A stretch of DNA of 64,000 nt. Source: Candidatus Altimarinota bacterium. GTDB taxonomy: Bacteria > Patescibacteriota > Gracilibacteria > BD1-5 > UBA6164. The stretch covers positions 124,001 through 188,000 of the forward strand of contig JAAXWG010000002.1 of the NCBI GenBank assembly GCA_013350285.1, in the 5' to 3' direction. A program made the translations under genes and the position numbers. The stretch's first letter is position 1. Every line of letters starts with the position of its first letter. The notes beneath the pieces were generated by a model, which was not told the DNA's origin, searched no databases, and worked only from the letters and a program-made list of their open reading frames with translations. Below, one piece after another: positions 10,730-21,421 of this stretch.

Positions 10730-11602
10730 TTAATTGTTTTCCAAATCTCTTATACTTTCAATTGCTTCGCTATTGTAGGGCTGAATTTCTAGTACTTTTT
10801 TATAAGATTCTATTGCTTCTTCATTTTTTCCTTTTCTTTTTAATAATTCTGCCTTAAGAAGCATTCTCTCTACATTTCTTGGTTTTTCTTTAAGTGAAAT
10901 TATAAGAAATTTAAAAGTTTCTTCATAGTTTCAGACTTCATAATATAAATCAACAAGTAAATCTATAGTTTCTAAATCATTTGCATTTTTTTCATATACC
11001 TTTTCATAAATACTTATAGATTCCATAAATCTTCTTTGAAGAGCAAATATATATCAAAGTTTTCTTAATATAACAACATTATTTTTACAAACCTGAATAA
11101 GATCCTTATAAATATATTCAGCATTTTTATAATTTTTTTCTTGTTCATAAATATGAGCAAGCTCAAGATTTAATTCTGTATCATATTTATCTATTGCAAG
11201 TCCCTCTACTATAAGACCTCTTGCTGTATCAAAATATCCTTTTGAAGTATTCATTTTTACTCTTTTGATTATCTCTTGCAATTTCTCTTTTTCTTCTGAA
11301 GTAAGATTTTTCTCTTTTGTATAGGCTTCTACATCTGTTTTTTCTTCCTTTTTATCTACAAGCATTGGTCTATTTTCTTCTTGCAAATCTTGTAATTCTA
11401 GATTTTCTTGAGGATTTTCTTCTGAGTCTTCGCTGACAATCTGAACCTGAATTGTCTCTTGTTTTTCTCCTGACTTTGGTGTAACTATCGTTTTTATTTT
11501 AAAATATATTTCCCAAAGCTTATATCCTAAATAATAGAATAGATATCAAAGAGATAAAAAAAATGTAAGTATTTCTATTTTAAAAATAATTGTTCCTTCC
11601 AC
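10730..11602 (-). CDS. Membrane-anchored tetratricopeptide (TPR) protein
   Basis: This 290-aa protein probably acts as a scaffold or assembly factor in the envelope. The GTG start at 11600-11602 is followed by a hydrophobic segment (about residues 4-25), then an acidic Gln/Glu-rich linker to about residue 90. At least four TPR units follow, visible as repeated A-x-x-x-Y/F-x-x-x-L helices (for example NLELAHIYEQEKNYKNAEYIYKDL split over residues 120-145, and NEEAIESYKKVLEIQP near the end). No catalytic motif is visible. The GTG start was chosen because it includes the membrane anchor; an internal ATG at 11384-11386 would lose it. Confidence 0.75.
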
Positions 11603-11668
11603 AATTTTCTTTCTTATAAAATAATATTTCTTGTTTTATTATATTGTTTTTTTATAAAATCAAAGTTT

Positions 11669-12736
11669 TTATATGATTTCATATTTTCAGGCTCAAGTTT
11701 TTTTTAAGTATCACTTTATTTCCATAAATGATATTTTTATAGCAACTTCACTCACAGAAATAGATAATCTCTTTGCTATTTCATCAAGAGTAAGCGATTC
11801 TACAATCAATAAATCATAGATATCTTTTTCTAATTTTTCACAAAAATTTATAGTCTTTGCTGTGGAAAAATTTGTAATATTGTACTCTTCTAAAATATCT
11901 TCTACCATACTGACAGGTTTTGCTTCTCACGACTTTATCAATTTATTACATCAAAGAGAATGTGCTTTAAATATATCTCATGGAACTGCAAACAAATCTT
12001 TTCCTTGTTCAAGAGCAAGATTTGCTGTAATCAAAGTCCCTGATTTTTCTCAAGCTTCTACAACGATAACTCCATTTGATATTCAGGCAATTATTTCGTT
12101 TCTTATAGGAAAATTATATGGATTTGGTCATTCTCAAAGAGGAAATATAGAAACAATAGCTCCTCACTTTTCTACGACTTTTTCATACATTTTTTTATTT
12201 GTTGCAGGATAACATATATCTATTCAAGTTCCGATAATAACTATTGTTTTTCATTCATTTTTCAAAGTCTCTTCATGAGCAAGACTATCGCACCCTATAG
12301 CTCATCCACTCACAATATTAAAATATGGAAGAAGTGAAGGAGTGATTTTTTCTATTATTTTTTTTCCATACTCAGATATTTTTCTTGATCCAATAATTGC
12401 GAGTTTTGGACTATTATCCAAATTTCCTCTTACATAAAGAAAAAATGGAGGTATTGCTATTTCTTGCAAAAGTTTTGGATATTCTTGTTCTCAAAATACA
12501 ATTATTTTGATAGCATTTTTTTCAAGAATTGTATCTATTTCTTTATATTTAAGTTTTTCTTTTTTTTCAAGAATCTTTTGTATTTGATTATCTTGAGAAA
12601 AATATGCTTTTAGGCTTGATAAATTTAGATTTTCAAAAAAATCTTTATAATTTTTTTCTTTTTCAAATATTGAAAAAAGTTTTTTTTGACTTATCCCAAG
12701 ACTATGCAAATACACGAGATATTTTTTGTTTTCCAT
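11669..12736 (-). CDS. dprA: DNA-processing protein DprA (Smf)
   Basis: This 355-aa protein binds incoming single-stranded DNA and loads RecA during natural transformation. The Rossmann-fold core carries LAIIGSRKISEYGK near residues 110-123, SGGAIGCDSLAHE near 142-154 and GTLITANLALEQGKDLFAVPG near 228-248. After it comes the C-terminal winged helix (DIYDLLIVESLTLDEIAKRL) ending LKKTGAGKYEII. Many of the core glycines are UGA. DprA is widely kept in CPR bacteria, which often retain competence genes, so it fits DNA uptake together with the pilin-like gene in this window. Confidence 0.93.
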
Positions 12737-12841
12737 AAATTTTTAAAAAACTAATTTTTAAAATATATTTATCTTTTTATTTGTATTTTTATATGGATTT
12801 TTATAATAAAGTAAAATTTTTACAACATAAAAAAATTAAAA

Positions 12842-14221
12842 ATGGCTGGAGAAAAAGAAATGGAAATATCTATAAGAGAATGATTTTGGCAAGAAATACA
12901 AGAAAATGAAAAAAAATATGCTCATATCATTATGATTGCAACAAAACCAGATATCATAAAACAAGCTCCTCTTTATCTCGAACTCAAAGAAAGAGGAGAA
13001 CTTGTCATTCTTATTCATACAGGACAACATTATGACTATAATTTGAGTACTTGAGTTTTGGGTGAATTTAATATGATAGTTGATGTTAATCTCAATATTC
13101 ACGGAAAACTTCATCAAAAATTTTCTATGATTATCGAGAGACTTGGAAATTTTCTTCTTGAACTTTCTGAAGATTACAAAAAAATCCCTATTCCTTATGT
13201 ACATTGAGATACTATCACAGCGACAACTGCAGATAAAGCCGCTTTTCTCAATAAATTTTCTGTCGTGCATGTAGAGGCTTGAATAAGAACTCTCACACCA
13301 AAAGCAGAATTTTATCACAAACTTTTTAGTGATTATGAAGCATGAAAATTTAATTGGAATGAATACTATAAATCTCTTCAAGATGAATCAATTTATGAAC
13401 TTGGAAGTATAGAACCTTATCCTGAACAATTTGACACAAGAGGAGTAGAGCCAAGCACTTGATATTTTGCAGCTCCTGTAAAAATGTATAAAAAAACTCT
13501 CATCTCAGAAGGATTTCCTAGTGAAAATATAGAAGTTGTGGGAAATACTATTGCTGATGCAATAAAAATATCTCAAAAAAAAATAAATGAATCAAAAGCT
13601 TTTGGAATGTATCCAAATATGAAATGAAAAAATTTTATTTTTATCACTATTCATAGGAGAGAAAATTGTGAAAAAAAGGAAAGATTTCTTGCCATCTATC
13701 ATGGAATAAAAAAGCTTATCAAAGATTGAGTAGCTGTCTGTTTTCTCGGACTTTATGCTTCTGAATTTGCTATAGATAGCTATGGTCTCAGAGATGATAT
13801 AGAGCATCTCAAGAAAAAATACAAAGATAATTTTGCTTATGGTCCTGCTCTTGCTCATCATCATGAAGTGATAGATATGATAAGTCAAGCATGAGCAGTA
13901 GTAACTGACTCTGGAAGTATGCAAGAAGAGGCAAATATTGTAGGGACTCCTTGTGTAACTGTGAGATTTGGAAGTGATAGAAGTGAAACGATTCTTGCCG
14001 GAGCAAATATCATTGCTCCCCCAGTCAATTCAAATCTGATTGCTGATATTATCAAATGAGCAATCGGTAATAAAAAGATGAAAAAAGAAAATCTCTATGG
14101 AGAAAATGTCAGCAAAAAAATTGTTGATGGAGTCCTCAAAAAACTTCAAAAAAATGGAAAACTCTTTCAATTTGATGATGAAAGACTTGAGCTTGAAAAA
14201 TATTTTGATTGGAATATTTAA
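12842..14221 (+). CDS. UDP-N-acetylglucosamine 2-epimerase-like protein
   Basis: This 459-aa member of the GT-B-fold UDP-GlcNAc 2-epimerase family (WecB/MnaA-like) would convert UDP-GlcNAc to UDP-ManNAc for surface polysaccharides. Visible blocks are KPDIIKQAPL, HTGQHYDYNL near residue 60, VHGDTITATTAD near residue 122 (typical V-x-G-D-T-x-S/T), HVEAGIRTL near residue 141, TIHRRENCEKKERF near residue 268, and TDSGSMQEEANIVGTPCVTVR near residues 359-379. It is longer than the usual 370-380 aa, with insertions around residues 150-200 and an N-terminal extension. The epimerase-specific His and Glu of the active site seem kept, but a hydrolysing variant (NeuC-type) cannot be excluded. Confidence 0.85.
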
Positions 14222-14240
14222 GAAAAGTCAAATATTTTAT

Positions 14241-14268
14241 TTGACAAATATATCTTTATTCTGATAAT
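14241..14268 (+). promoter_or_regulatory. Promoter of the methyltransferase gene
   Basis: TTGACA at 14241-14246, a 16-bp spacer and GATAAT at 14263-14268, about 35 bp ahead of the ATG at 14302. Confidence 0.55.
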
Positions 14269-14301
14269 GAAGATATATTTTTTTATAATTTTATTATAAA
14301 T

Positions 14302-15030
14302 ATGACTTATAGTGATGCTAATTCTTATGAATCTAATTTAATAAGAGGAATAGATGAAACTCGTCCGTGGGATTTATTAGAAGTAATTAGAAGGTATTGT
14401 AAAAAAACTGATACTCTTTTGGATATATGATGTTGAACTGCTTTTAAAACTATCCAAATAGCTGATTGTGTTAAGGCAATTTCTGGAATTGAGCCAAATA
14501 AAAAGATGAGACAAAAAGCAATAGAAAATATAGAAAATTCTGATATTTGAAATATAACTATAACTGATTGAAAAGCAGAAGAAATACCTTTTGATGACAA
14601 TTCTTTTGATATAGTTACTTGTATGGTTGCACCACATGTAACAAAAGAAGTCCATAGGATTTTAAAGAAATGAGGTTATGCTATTTTAGAAAAAATTGGA
14701 GATAGAGATAAATTTGATTTAAAAAAAGAATTTGATACTTCTTGAGAAGCATTAAGATGACAATTTTGTGAGTTTTGACCTTGAGAAAGACTGAAAAAAT
14801 ATGAAGAAGAATTTAGAAAACTTTTTTCTCTTGTATCAACATCCAATGGATTTTGGAATACTTTTTATTCAATTGAATGAATAAAAATACTACTAGAACA
14901 GACCCCAAGTATAAAAGATTATAATGAAGAAAGGGATAGTTGAGCTTTAGAATCAGTCCAAAAAAAATATATGACAGATAAGTGAATTAAACTTACTCAA
15001 AATAGACATTTAATTATTGCTCAAAAATAA
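14302..15030 (+). CDS. Class I SAM-dependent methyltransferase
   Basis: This 242-aa protein has the Methyltransf_11 layout. Motif I is LLDIGCGTAFKT near residues 40-51 (both glycines UGA), the acidic motif II is GIEPN near residue 65, DGKAEEIPFDDNSFDIVTCM follows near 90-108, and the post-motif is VHRILKKGGYAILE. Such enzymes methylate small molecules, quinones or proteins; the substrate cannot be told from the sequence. It has its own promoter and sits next to the epimerase and the PurC-domain gene, but nothing shows that they form a pathway. UGA outnumbers GGN among its glycines. Confidence 0.82.
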
Positions 15031-15036
15031 TTTTTA

Positions 15037-15064
15037 TTGACAAAAAAATATAAATAAATATAAA
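15037..15064 (+). promoter_or_regulatory. Promoter of the PurC-domain gene
   Basis: TTGACA at 15037-15042, a 16-bp A/T spacer and TATAAA at 15059-15064, about 40 bp ahead of the ATG at 15107. Confidence 0.5.
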
Positions 15065-15106
15065 TAACAATACAATTTTAATATTTTATTTTTAATTAAA
15101 TATTTT

Positions 15107-17287
15107 ATGAATCAACCTAACCAAACTAGTACTACTCAAAATGATAAACAAGAACAAGATTTTATTCTTGATATGCTTAGAATATGATCTGAGTTTAAAG
15201 AAAAATCAGAGCAAAATTTTAATGGTGTTATTAACTCTGTAGGACTTTTCGCGAGAAGACTTTATGAAATAGCTGTTCTTTGAAAAGGTATGTTTTTAGC
15301 TGAATGAAAAACTAAAATAATTCGCTTTGCTCCTTGATCGGAAGATGCGGTTATAATAGAAAGTAAAGATGACATAACTGCCTGAGATTGAAAAAGAATG
15401 GAAACTGAGCAAGATAAAGGAAAAATTTCAAATACAACAAGTTCCCTTCTCTTTGAATATCTTGAAAAACAATGAGTCCCTACTCATTTCATAAGAAAAA
15501 TAAGTGATACTGAAATGCTTGCACAGAAATGTGATATGATTAATGTTGAATGTGTATTCCGCCATAGAGCAATGGGATCTTATGTTAAAAGAAATGCTGG
15601 AAAAATAAAAGAATGAGATGTATTTGAGACACCAGTCATTGAGATGTTTTATAAAAATGATGTTTTTGATAATGAGTGAACTTGTTATACTGATCCAATG
15701 ATAAAAACAGATGAAAATTGAGTTGTATTAAACGATGGAAAACTTGTACTTCTCAGTCCTAAAACATGAGAAGAAATAAATGTTGCCTATGCAACTCTTC
15801 CTTCTTTTGATTGATGAAAAACAAAAGGGAAAAAACTATCTGAAGAAGAATTTAAGAAAAACTCCCAAGAAATCAGTGATAATTATGAAACTCTCAGAAA
15901 TCAAACTGTGAAAGTTTGAAATGAACTAAAAGCTCTCTATGCTACTTTGAATTTAGAATTAGATGATTGAAAAGTAGAATTTGGAAAAACAAAAAATGGT
16001 AAAATAGTACTTGCTGATATGATAGATTGAGATTCAACAAGAACCACAAAAAAATATGTAGTGTTATGAGAAGATAGAAATAAATATTTAGTAAGACCTT
16101 ATTCAGAAAAAGAATTTGTAGAAGAATTATGAATGAGTGTAGATAATGAATATAAAGATCTTCCTGTTTTAGGAAAATGACAAGAAATAAAAGAAGTATT
16201 AGTAAAAAAGAAATTTGATAAAGATGCTTTTAGACAATGAGGAGATGTAAAAGAAACAATTAAAAATTATGCTATATTTTTATGAATGTTATCAGAGTGA
16301 TTAAAAAGAAATTCGGATATTCCATTACAAACTCCTGAAACTCCTGAACAATTTGAAGCAGAATGATATAACAAAGAAACTATTATTGTTATTAATAAAG
16401 AAAAAAAAGAATTTCATTTGAAAGTATGGTATAAAAAATCTCAACAAGATTGACAAGAATTTCATGAATTAATTGTATGTGATTGTATAAGTTTATTTTC
16501 ATATGAAAATACTCTAGAAGAAGCCACAAGTGCACTTTCAGAAATTATAAAAACATATACCAATAATGAGAAAGAGGAAAATAAACAATACTCTACTAAT
16601 ACTAAAAAAATTGCTGATTTTGTTAAATCCTTAGCTTATACAATAAGACTTGAAAATTGGAGAGAAAAATGACTCTCAATGAATTGGGGATTTGCAATTA
16701 CTAAAAATGAGAAAGATCAATACACTGCAAGAATTCCATGATTTGAAAATATAGATGGATTATTTGGTACTTGAGAAACAGAAGAATGAGCAATAGATAA
16801 TTTGATTGAAGTAGCAAAACAAGAAAAATATAAAGAAATTCTTACTAATAGTAAAATTAATTTTTTTGTTAGTTTTGATGAAATAACTAATCCTGATGAT
16901 GCTCGTCTAACTGAAGGGGATAAAGGATTTTGAATTGACAAGGTAGGTATATGAAAAAATCATCCTTCAACCTATGAATTTTGGGGAGAAAAAGATCCAG
17001 GAGAAGATACTCCTTTACAAAAATGATATCTAAAAGAAACCTCTATAGAAACAAATAAATGAACATTCAAAGTATTGATAAAAACTCTTTCTGATTGATA
17101 TTTAGAAGCTTATCTTGAAGAAGATAAAAATGTAAGAATTCTTGCAAAAGAAGAAAAAGAAGGATTAACTGAACTTATTAAAACTGTTAACAATCCACCT
17201 GAAAATTATTTAGCTATGAGTCCCTTTTTAAGAGATCTACACTGAATAAAAGCGACAAATGAAGTCTCTAATGGTATTTGGGAATAA
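15107..17287 (+). CDS. PurC (SAICAR synthetase)-domain protein with a large unknown C-terminal region
   Basis: This is a 726-aa protein. Residues about 57-410 match SAICAR synthetase (PurC), which joins aspartate to CAIR in purine synthesis. The matches are GKTKII at 67-72, DDITAGDGKR near 88-97, KGKISN with LLFEYLEKQGVPTHF, VECVFRHRAMGSYVKR near 145-161, and LADMIDGDSTR at 302-312, where the family has an acidic D-E-x-x-x-D-S-x-R. The conserved Glu is Met here, so activity is uncertain. Residues about 420-726 are unlike PurC and hold the module N-H-P-x-T-Y-x-F-W-G-E at 618-628, which recurs in the next gene. Glycine is mostly UGA. No other pur gene is in the window. Confidence 0.75.
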
Positions 17288-17317
17288 TTTTTAAAACTTT
17301 ATTTTAAATAAATATTT

Positions 17318-17959
17318 ATGGGAAATGATATAGAAATTTTTGGTTGAGATCATAGAGATAATACTTGAGAAATAACAATTCCAACCCAAGAAGAAGTAAA
17401 AAAAATACAAGAAAAAGCAGAAAAACTTAGAAATTTAGGTATTTGAGACAAAGAAAATCATCCTTTAACTTATGATTTTTGGGGAGAATATGAAAAATGA
17501 TGATATAAAAAAGAAACAATTGAAGTGAGGAATGGATTTACTTCTGTACCTTTAGAAGTTTATTTTTTTGAAAATGGACAATGATGCAAAATAGTGATAT
17601 GTGATTGTCCTATTATAGCTTTATCATGAGAAAATAAAGAAAATTTAATAGAAAAAATTTCAGTTTTTATTGATTGAAGTAAATGATTAGCAAATATAGA
17701 GAATAAATATTTAACTAACTTAGCTTTAAAAATTGCTAAATTTTTAAGAAATTTACTCTCAATAGAAGAAGAAATAAACTCAAAGGAAAGTGTATATAAG
17801 AAAGCATTAAAAAAAGCTTTTGAAAATTTAGGTAATTGAATGGATAAGGAAAAAAGCATAGATGATATTGCCTCCTTGATTGGAGTAAGTAATAAAAATG
17901 TGAAAAATACACTTTGAGATAAGTATCTTGATATTCTCTATGAAATTTTCTCTCACTAA
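17318..17959 (+). CDS. Hypothetical protein sharing a module with the PurC-domain protein
   Basis: This 213-aa protein lies 30 bp after the PurC-domain gene and is probably co-transcribed with it. Residues 47-57 (NHPLTYDFWGE) match residues 618-628 of that protein. The following G-Y-x-K-E-T-I-E segment with a C-D-C-x-x block (IVICDCPI) also occurs in its middle part, near residues 450-495. So the two proteins share at least one small repeated domain. The C-terminal third is helical and Lys/Glu-rich and ends in a short helix-turn-helix-like stretch (IDDIASLIGVSNKNVKNTLG). No signal peptide is present. I do not recognise the family. A good terminator follows immediately. Confidence 0.65.
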
Positions 17960-17960
17960 A

Positions 17961-17990
17961 ACAAATCCCTCAAATGAGGGATTTGTTTTT
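17961..17990. terminator. Bidirectional intrinsic terminator
   Basis: An 11-bp perfect stem (ACAAATCCCTC/GAGGGATTTGT, loop AAAT) is followed by T residues. It starts two bases after the plus-strand stop and its end overlaps the stop of the convergent 49-aa gene. Confidence 0.85.
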
Positions 17991-18138
17991 AGATTAATTG
18001 TGCAAGAAGCACTTGTTCCTTTGGAGTCAGGTAAGCAAGATATTTCAAAATATTGAGCTTCTCCCCTTCTCCCATTTTTTTTGATTCAGCAATTTTATCA
18101 AGCAAAGCCGAATCAAATATTATTTTACTTTTTCTCAT
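17989..18138 (-). CDS. Small hypothetical protein (49 aa)
   Basis: This short, highly charged protein begins MRKSKIIFDSALLDKIAE and ends with an LTPKEQ-type helix. It contains no UGA codon. It is convergent with the 213-aa gene and divergent from ruvC. The pattern (short basic start, then two amphipathic helices) could be a small regulator, but no family is recognised. That it is real rests on its clean frame in an otherwise gene-sized gap and on its stop coinciding with the shared terminator. Confidence 0.5.
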   Translation of the reverse strand: MRKSKIIFDSALLDKIAESKKMGEGEKLNILKYLAYLTPKEQVLLAQLI

Positions 18139-18236
18139 AATTTTATATTATCATAAACTATAAGTTAAAAAAATAATCTATTTACACACACAACAATATT
18201 TTAAAATACTTTTTATAATTTGTCAAATATTTAATT

Positions 18237-18722
18237 ATGTCAATAATTATAGGGATAGATCCGTGAAGTACAACCATTTGATATGCTATCATAGAAAAAG
18301 AAAGACACTCTATCAAACTTATAGATTTTTGAGTGATTTCTACGACTCCAAAAATTGAGCTGGCTTATAAACTCCTTGAAATAGGCAGTGATATGGAAAA
18401 ACTGATAGAAAAATATACTCCTCAAAAGATTGCAATAGAAAGATTATTTTTTACAAATAATATAAAGACAGCTATAGATGTTGCTCAGTGTAGAGGAGTT
18501 ATAATGTATGAATGTATAAAACATAATCTTCAAATAAAAGAATATACTCCCCTCCAAGTCAAAAAAGCAATTACTGGAAATGGAAAAGCAAATAAAAAAC
18601 AAATGCAACAAGCCATAAAAATGATTATGAAGCTTGATGCAATACCAACTCCTGACGATTCTGCCGATGCTCTTTGTCTTGCTTATATATGAAGTTTAGA
18701 AAGAGACGGAAATATTTTATAA
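18237..18722 (+). CDS. ruvC: Holliday junction resolvase RuvC
   Basis: This 161-aa endonuclease cuts Holliday junctions in complex with RuvAB during recombination. The first catalytic Asp is D8 in GIDPGSTTIGYAI, where both P-G and I-G glycines are UGA. The second is the Glu of AIERLFF near residue 71. The final acidic cluster is DDSADALCLAY near residues 142-152, and the VKKAITGNGKANKKQMQ DNA-binding stretch is typical. Length matches E. coli RuvC (173 aa). It sits alone, without ruvA or ruvB, 66 bp upstream of the threonine synthase gene. Confidence 0.95.
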
Positions 18723-18787
18723 ATTTATTGACTTTTTTAATAAATAATTAATATTATATTTATATTTTTATTTTTTTATTCATAAAA

Positions 18788-21166
18788 ATGAGCAACAATC
18801 AATCTCCTCTTGAAAAATTTTTGTGAGGTCTAGTAAAAAATCATAATAAGTGAGTAGAAACTTTTGGAGAAATTTGAAAAATTCTTTGGGAATGACATGA
18901 AAAATGAGTAAAATCAGTATCAGAACTTTGAAATACTATAAATAATATTTTTTGGAATATGAGTCATTCTCGTTTACTTACAGAACTCAATGGTGTTTTC
19001 TCGGGAGAAAATAAAGTAGAAAAACAAAAAAATGTAGAACTCACTTCTACAAGAGGAGAATGAGAACCTCAAGATTATGAATATGCTGTCACTCATGCAC
19101 AACCTGATGATAAATGACTTTGGTACAGAGAAGTTTTTAGTGAAAAATTACTTTCAGAAGAAAAACAAAAAGAATTTATAGTAATTTTGAGAGAAGCAAT
19201 AGAAACAAAAGATGAAAAACTTATAAGAAAAGTCGTAAAATCAATGTTTCGTTTTCTTTGGACCAAGATGTGAACGGGACTCACTCATGAAGAGATAGAA
19301 GAAGTTGTTAATACTCTTGATTCTTTTAAAAGTCCTTTTATCGTTCCAGTAGAAAAAATATGAGATGGTAATATCTATCTCATGAATGAAACGACCTGAC
19401 CGACCGATGCATTTAAAGACCTAGCTCTCCAACAAATCCCTACAATGCTTTCTATCATTACAAGAAGAAAAAATACAGAAGCTGTAAAACAAGCTCTTGA
19501 AAATGAAAAAAATGGAATAACTTATAAATTAGAACAAGTAGGTGGAGAAGAAAAACTTGTAAAATATATAAATTGAGAAAAAGCCTCTGATGAAGAACAA
19601 GGAAATCGTCCAAAAATATCAATTGTCGTAACACAAACATCAACAAGCGGAGATACTTGACCTGCAGGATGAGCCTGAATACAAGGAAAGGATTTTGTTG
19701 CAAATATTATCTGATTTCCATCTCACGAAGCAACTCAATGACAAATAGGTCAAATGAAAAATCTTGAATGAAATGTTACTTCCATTGCATTCGAAGAAGC
19801 ATTTACTGAAATCCAAGAACAAATGAAAGCTTGTAATAATATTGATTTTAAACAAAAGCTTCAAGAAATACTTGAGAAAAAATTTAAAACTCTCAGAGAA
19901 AAATATGGTTTTGATATAGAAGTAAGTTCTGGAAGTTTTAATAGTGTCAATATAGGAAGAATAGATGCACAATCTATTTACCATTCTGCTTGAATTATGA
20001 TAGCAAAAGCGATGAATCCTGAAATTGCCTGAGATATAATAGAGGCTATTCCTTCTGGAAATTTTTGACATGCAACTTGAGTTATCCAAGCAAGAGATAT
20101 GGTGGGATGAATAGATGATATAATTATTTCTACCAATGAAAATGATGCAATATACCAACTTATAAAAAATTGAAACTACAAAATGGCTCTCTCTGAAATA
20201 TCAGATCCTTCTGTTTCTATGATTATCAGATATGGAAGTAATGTAGAAAGACTTTTAAGAAGAATTACAAATCCTGAAAGATGTGAAGAATTAATGAAAA
20301 AATTTGAACTTGATGGAAAACTTGCAGAAAATTTATATAAATTTATTCATCTTCCTGAATTAAAATCTCAAGGATGAAATATTTCAATTAAAAATAATGA
20401 AAATATTAATAAAATTTTAAAAAATCTAATACAATCTATTGAAGAAACACAAGAAGAATATAAATCAAGATGATGGGATAATCAAAAATATATCCTTGGA
20501 AAACTATTAAATAATTTAAAAAATATTCAGAAAAGTCAGGAAGTTTATGGTATGATGATGAGCTTAGAAAATGACTTTGCAAGTTATTTTAATGATACTG
20601 CTTGAATAAAACTTGGAAATGAAGAAAGAGAAAAAATTACAAAATTAAAACTAAAAGCATATACAGTAAAGGCCGAAGACGAATTATACACAATGAGAAA
20701 AGTTTGGTTAGAAAATAATAGACTTATCTGTCCGCATACTGCCAATGCTTTCTTTGCAGCTGAACAATATAAAGAAGAAAATCCTGAAAATACAAAGTCT
20801 ATAGTTGTATCAGAAACTGCTTCTCCTTGGAAATTCCTAGCATCTGTAGCAACTGCTCTCACTTGTGAAAATAGAGATGAAATGAGAAAAAAATATGAAG
20901 AATTAAGACCAAAAGAAAATTCTCCTCAAGGGATACAAGAACTTATCCAAATGATAAAAGAAGCTTATGAAAAAAATGGAAAAGAATTTGATGAAAATAT
21001 GATTCCTGAAAATTTAAGAAATATTTATCAAAATGGTGTAAAAAAGTATGGAACTTTTTCTGCAAAGCAATTTGGAGAAAAAACTCTTGAGTTTGTTGAT
21101 GATATATGAGATATATTTCCAAAACAAACTGAGAAACTTATTGAAAAAGAAAAAGCTAAAAAATAA
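18788..21166 (+). CDS. thrC: Threonine synthase-like PLP enzyme with large insertions
   Basis: This 792-aa protein carries the full set of threonine synthase motifs (phosphohomoserine to threonine): STRGE near residue 81, the PLP lysine K210 in GPTDAFKDLALQ, the phosphate-binding loop SGDTG at 287-291 (last Gly UGA), GSFNSVNIGRIDAQSIYH near 380, and IPSGNFGHATGVIQARDM near 425. A late block E-T-A-S-P-W-K-F near 690 matches the family's T-A-H-P-A-K-F. Normal ThrC is about 430-500 aa; this one has an extra N-terminal part, an insertion between the PLP site and SGDTG, and about 130 extra residues in the C-terminal half. TTGACT at 18728 and TATTAT near 18752 form a likely promoter. Confidence 0.82.
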
Positions 21167-21181
21167 TCTCAATCCAAAAAA

Positions 21182-21218
21182 AAATCCAAGTTTCCCCCCT
21201 CCAAAACTTGGATTTTTT
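21182..21218 (+). terminator. Intrinsic terminator of the threonine synthase gene
   Basis: The inverted repeat AATCCAAGTTT/AAACTTGGATT, with a C-rich loop, is followed by TTTTTT, 16 bp after the stop. Confidence 0.85.
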
Positions 21219-21227
21219 AAATAAATT

Positions 21228-21255
21228 TTTACATTTTTTTTGATTTTTATATAAT
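21228..21255 (+). promoter_or_regulatory. Promoter of the CCG tRNA gene
   Basis: TTTACA at 21228-21233, a 16-bp spacer and a perfect TATAAT at 21250-21255, about 20 bp ahead of the tRNA 5' end. Confidence 0.5.
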
Positions 21256-21275
21256 ATTCAAGCGAAAAAATCTCT

Positions 21276-21352
21276 AAGGAGTTAGCTTAATTAGAAGAGT
21301 GATCGGTTTCCGAAGCCGATAGACATAGGTGCAATTCCTATACTCCTTGCCA
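21276..21352 (+). tRNA. tRNA with anticodon CCG (reads CGG), unusual structure
   Basis: A cloverleaf with encoded CCA: acceptor stem AAGGAGT/ACTCCTT with A1-U72 and discriminator G73, a D-arm with an A/T-rich loop, anticodon loop TTCCGAA with CCG at 21310-21312, and T-stem ATAGG/CCTAT. By the standard code it is tRNA-Arg(CCG). Odd points: the D-loop AATTAGAA lacks the G18-G19 pair; the T-loop is TGCAATT, so position 55 is not U; and the anticodon stem can form a sixth pair closed by a U-G. A1-U72 and G73 are typical of bacterial tRNA-Trp rather than tRNA-Arg, so the amino acid it carries is uncertain. A terminator follows. Confidence 0.8.
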
Positions 21353-21384
21353 AATGAAAAAAGTTTCATAGACTGAGATGTCTT

Positions 21385-21421
21385 AATCCCATAAAACAAA
21401 TTTTTATGGGATTATTTTTTT
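21385..21421 (+). terminator. Intrinsic terminator downstream of the tRNA
   Basis: A 12-bp perfect stem (AATCCCATAAAA/TTTTATGGGATT) with a 5-nt loop is followed by a run of seven T residues. Confidence 0.8.
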
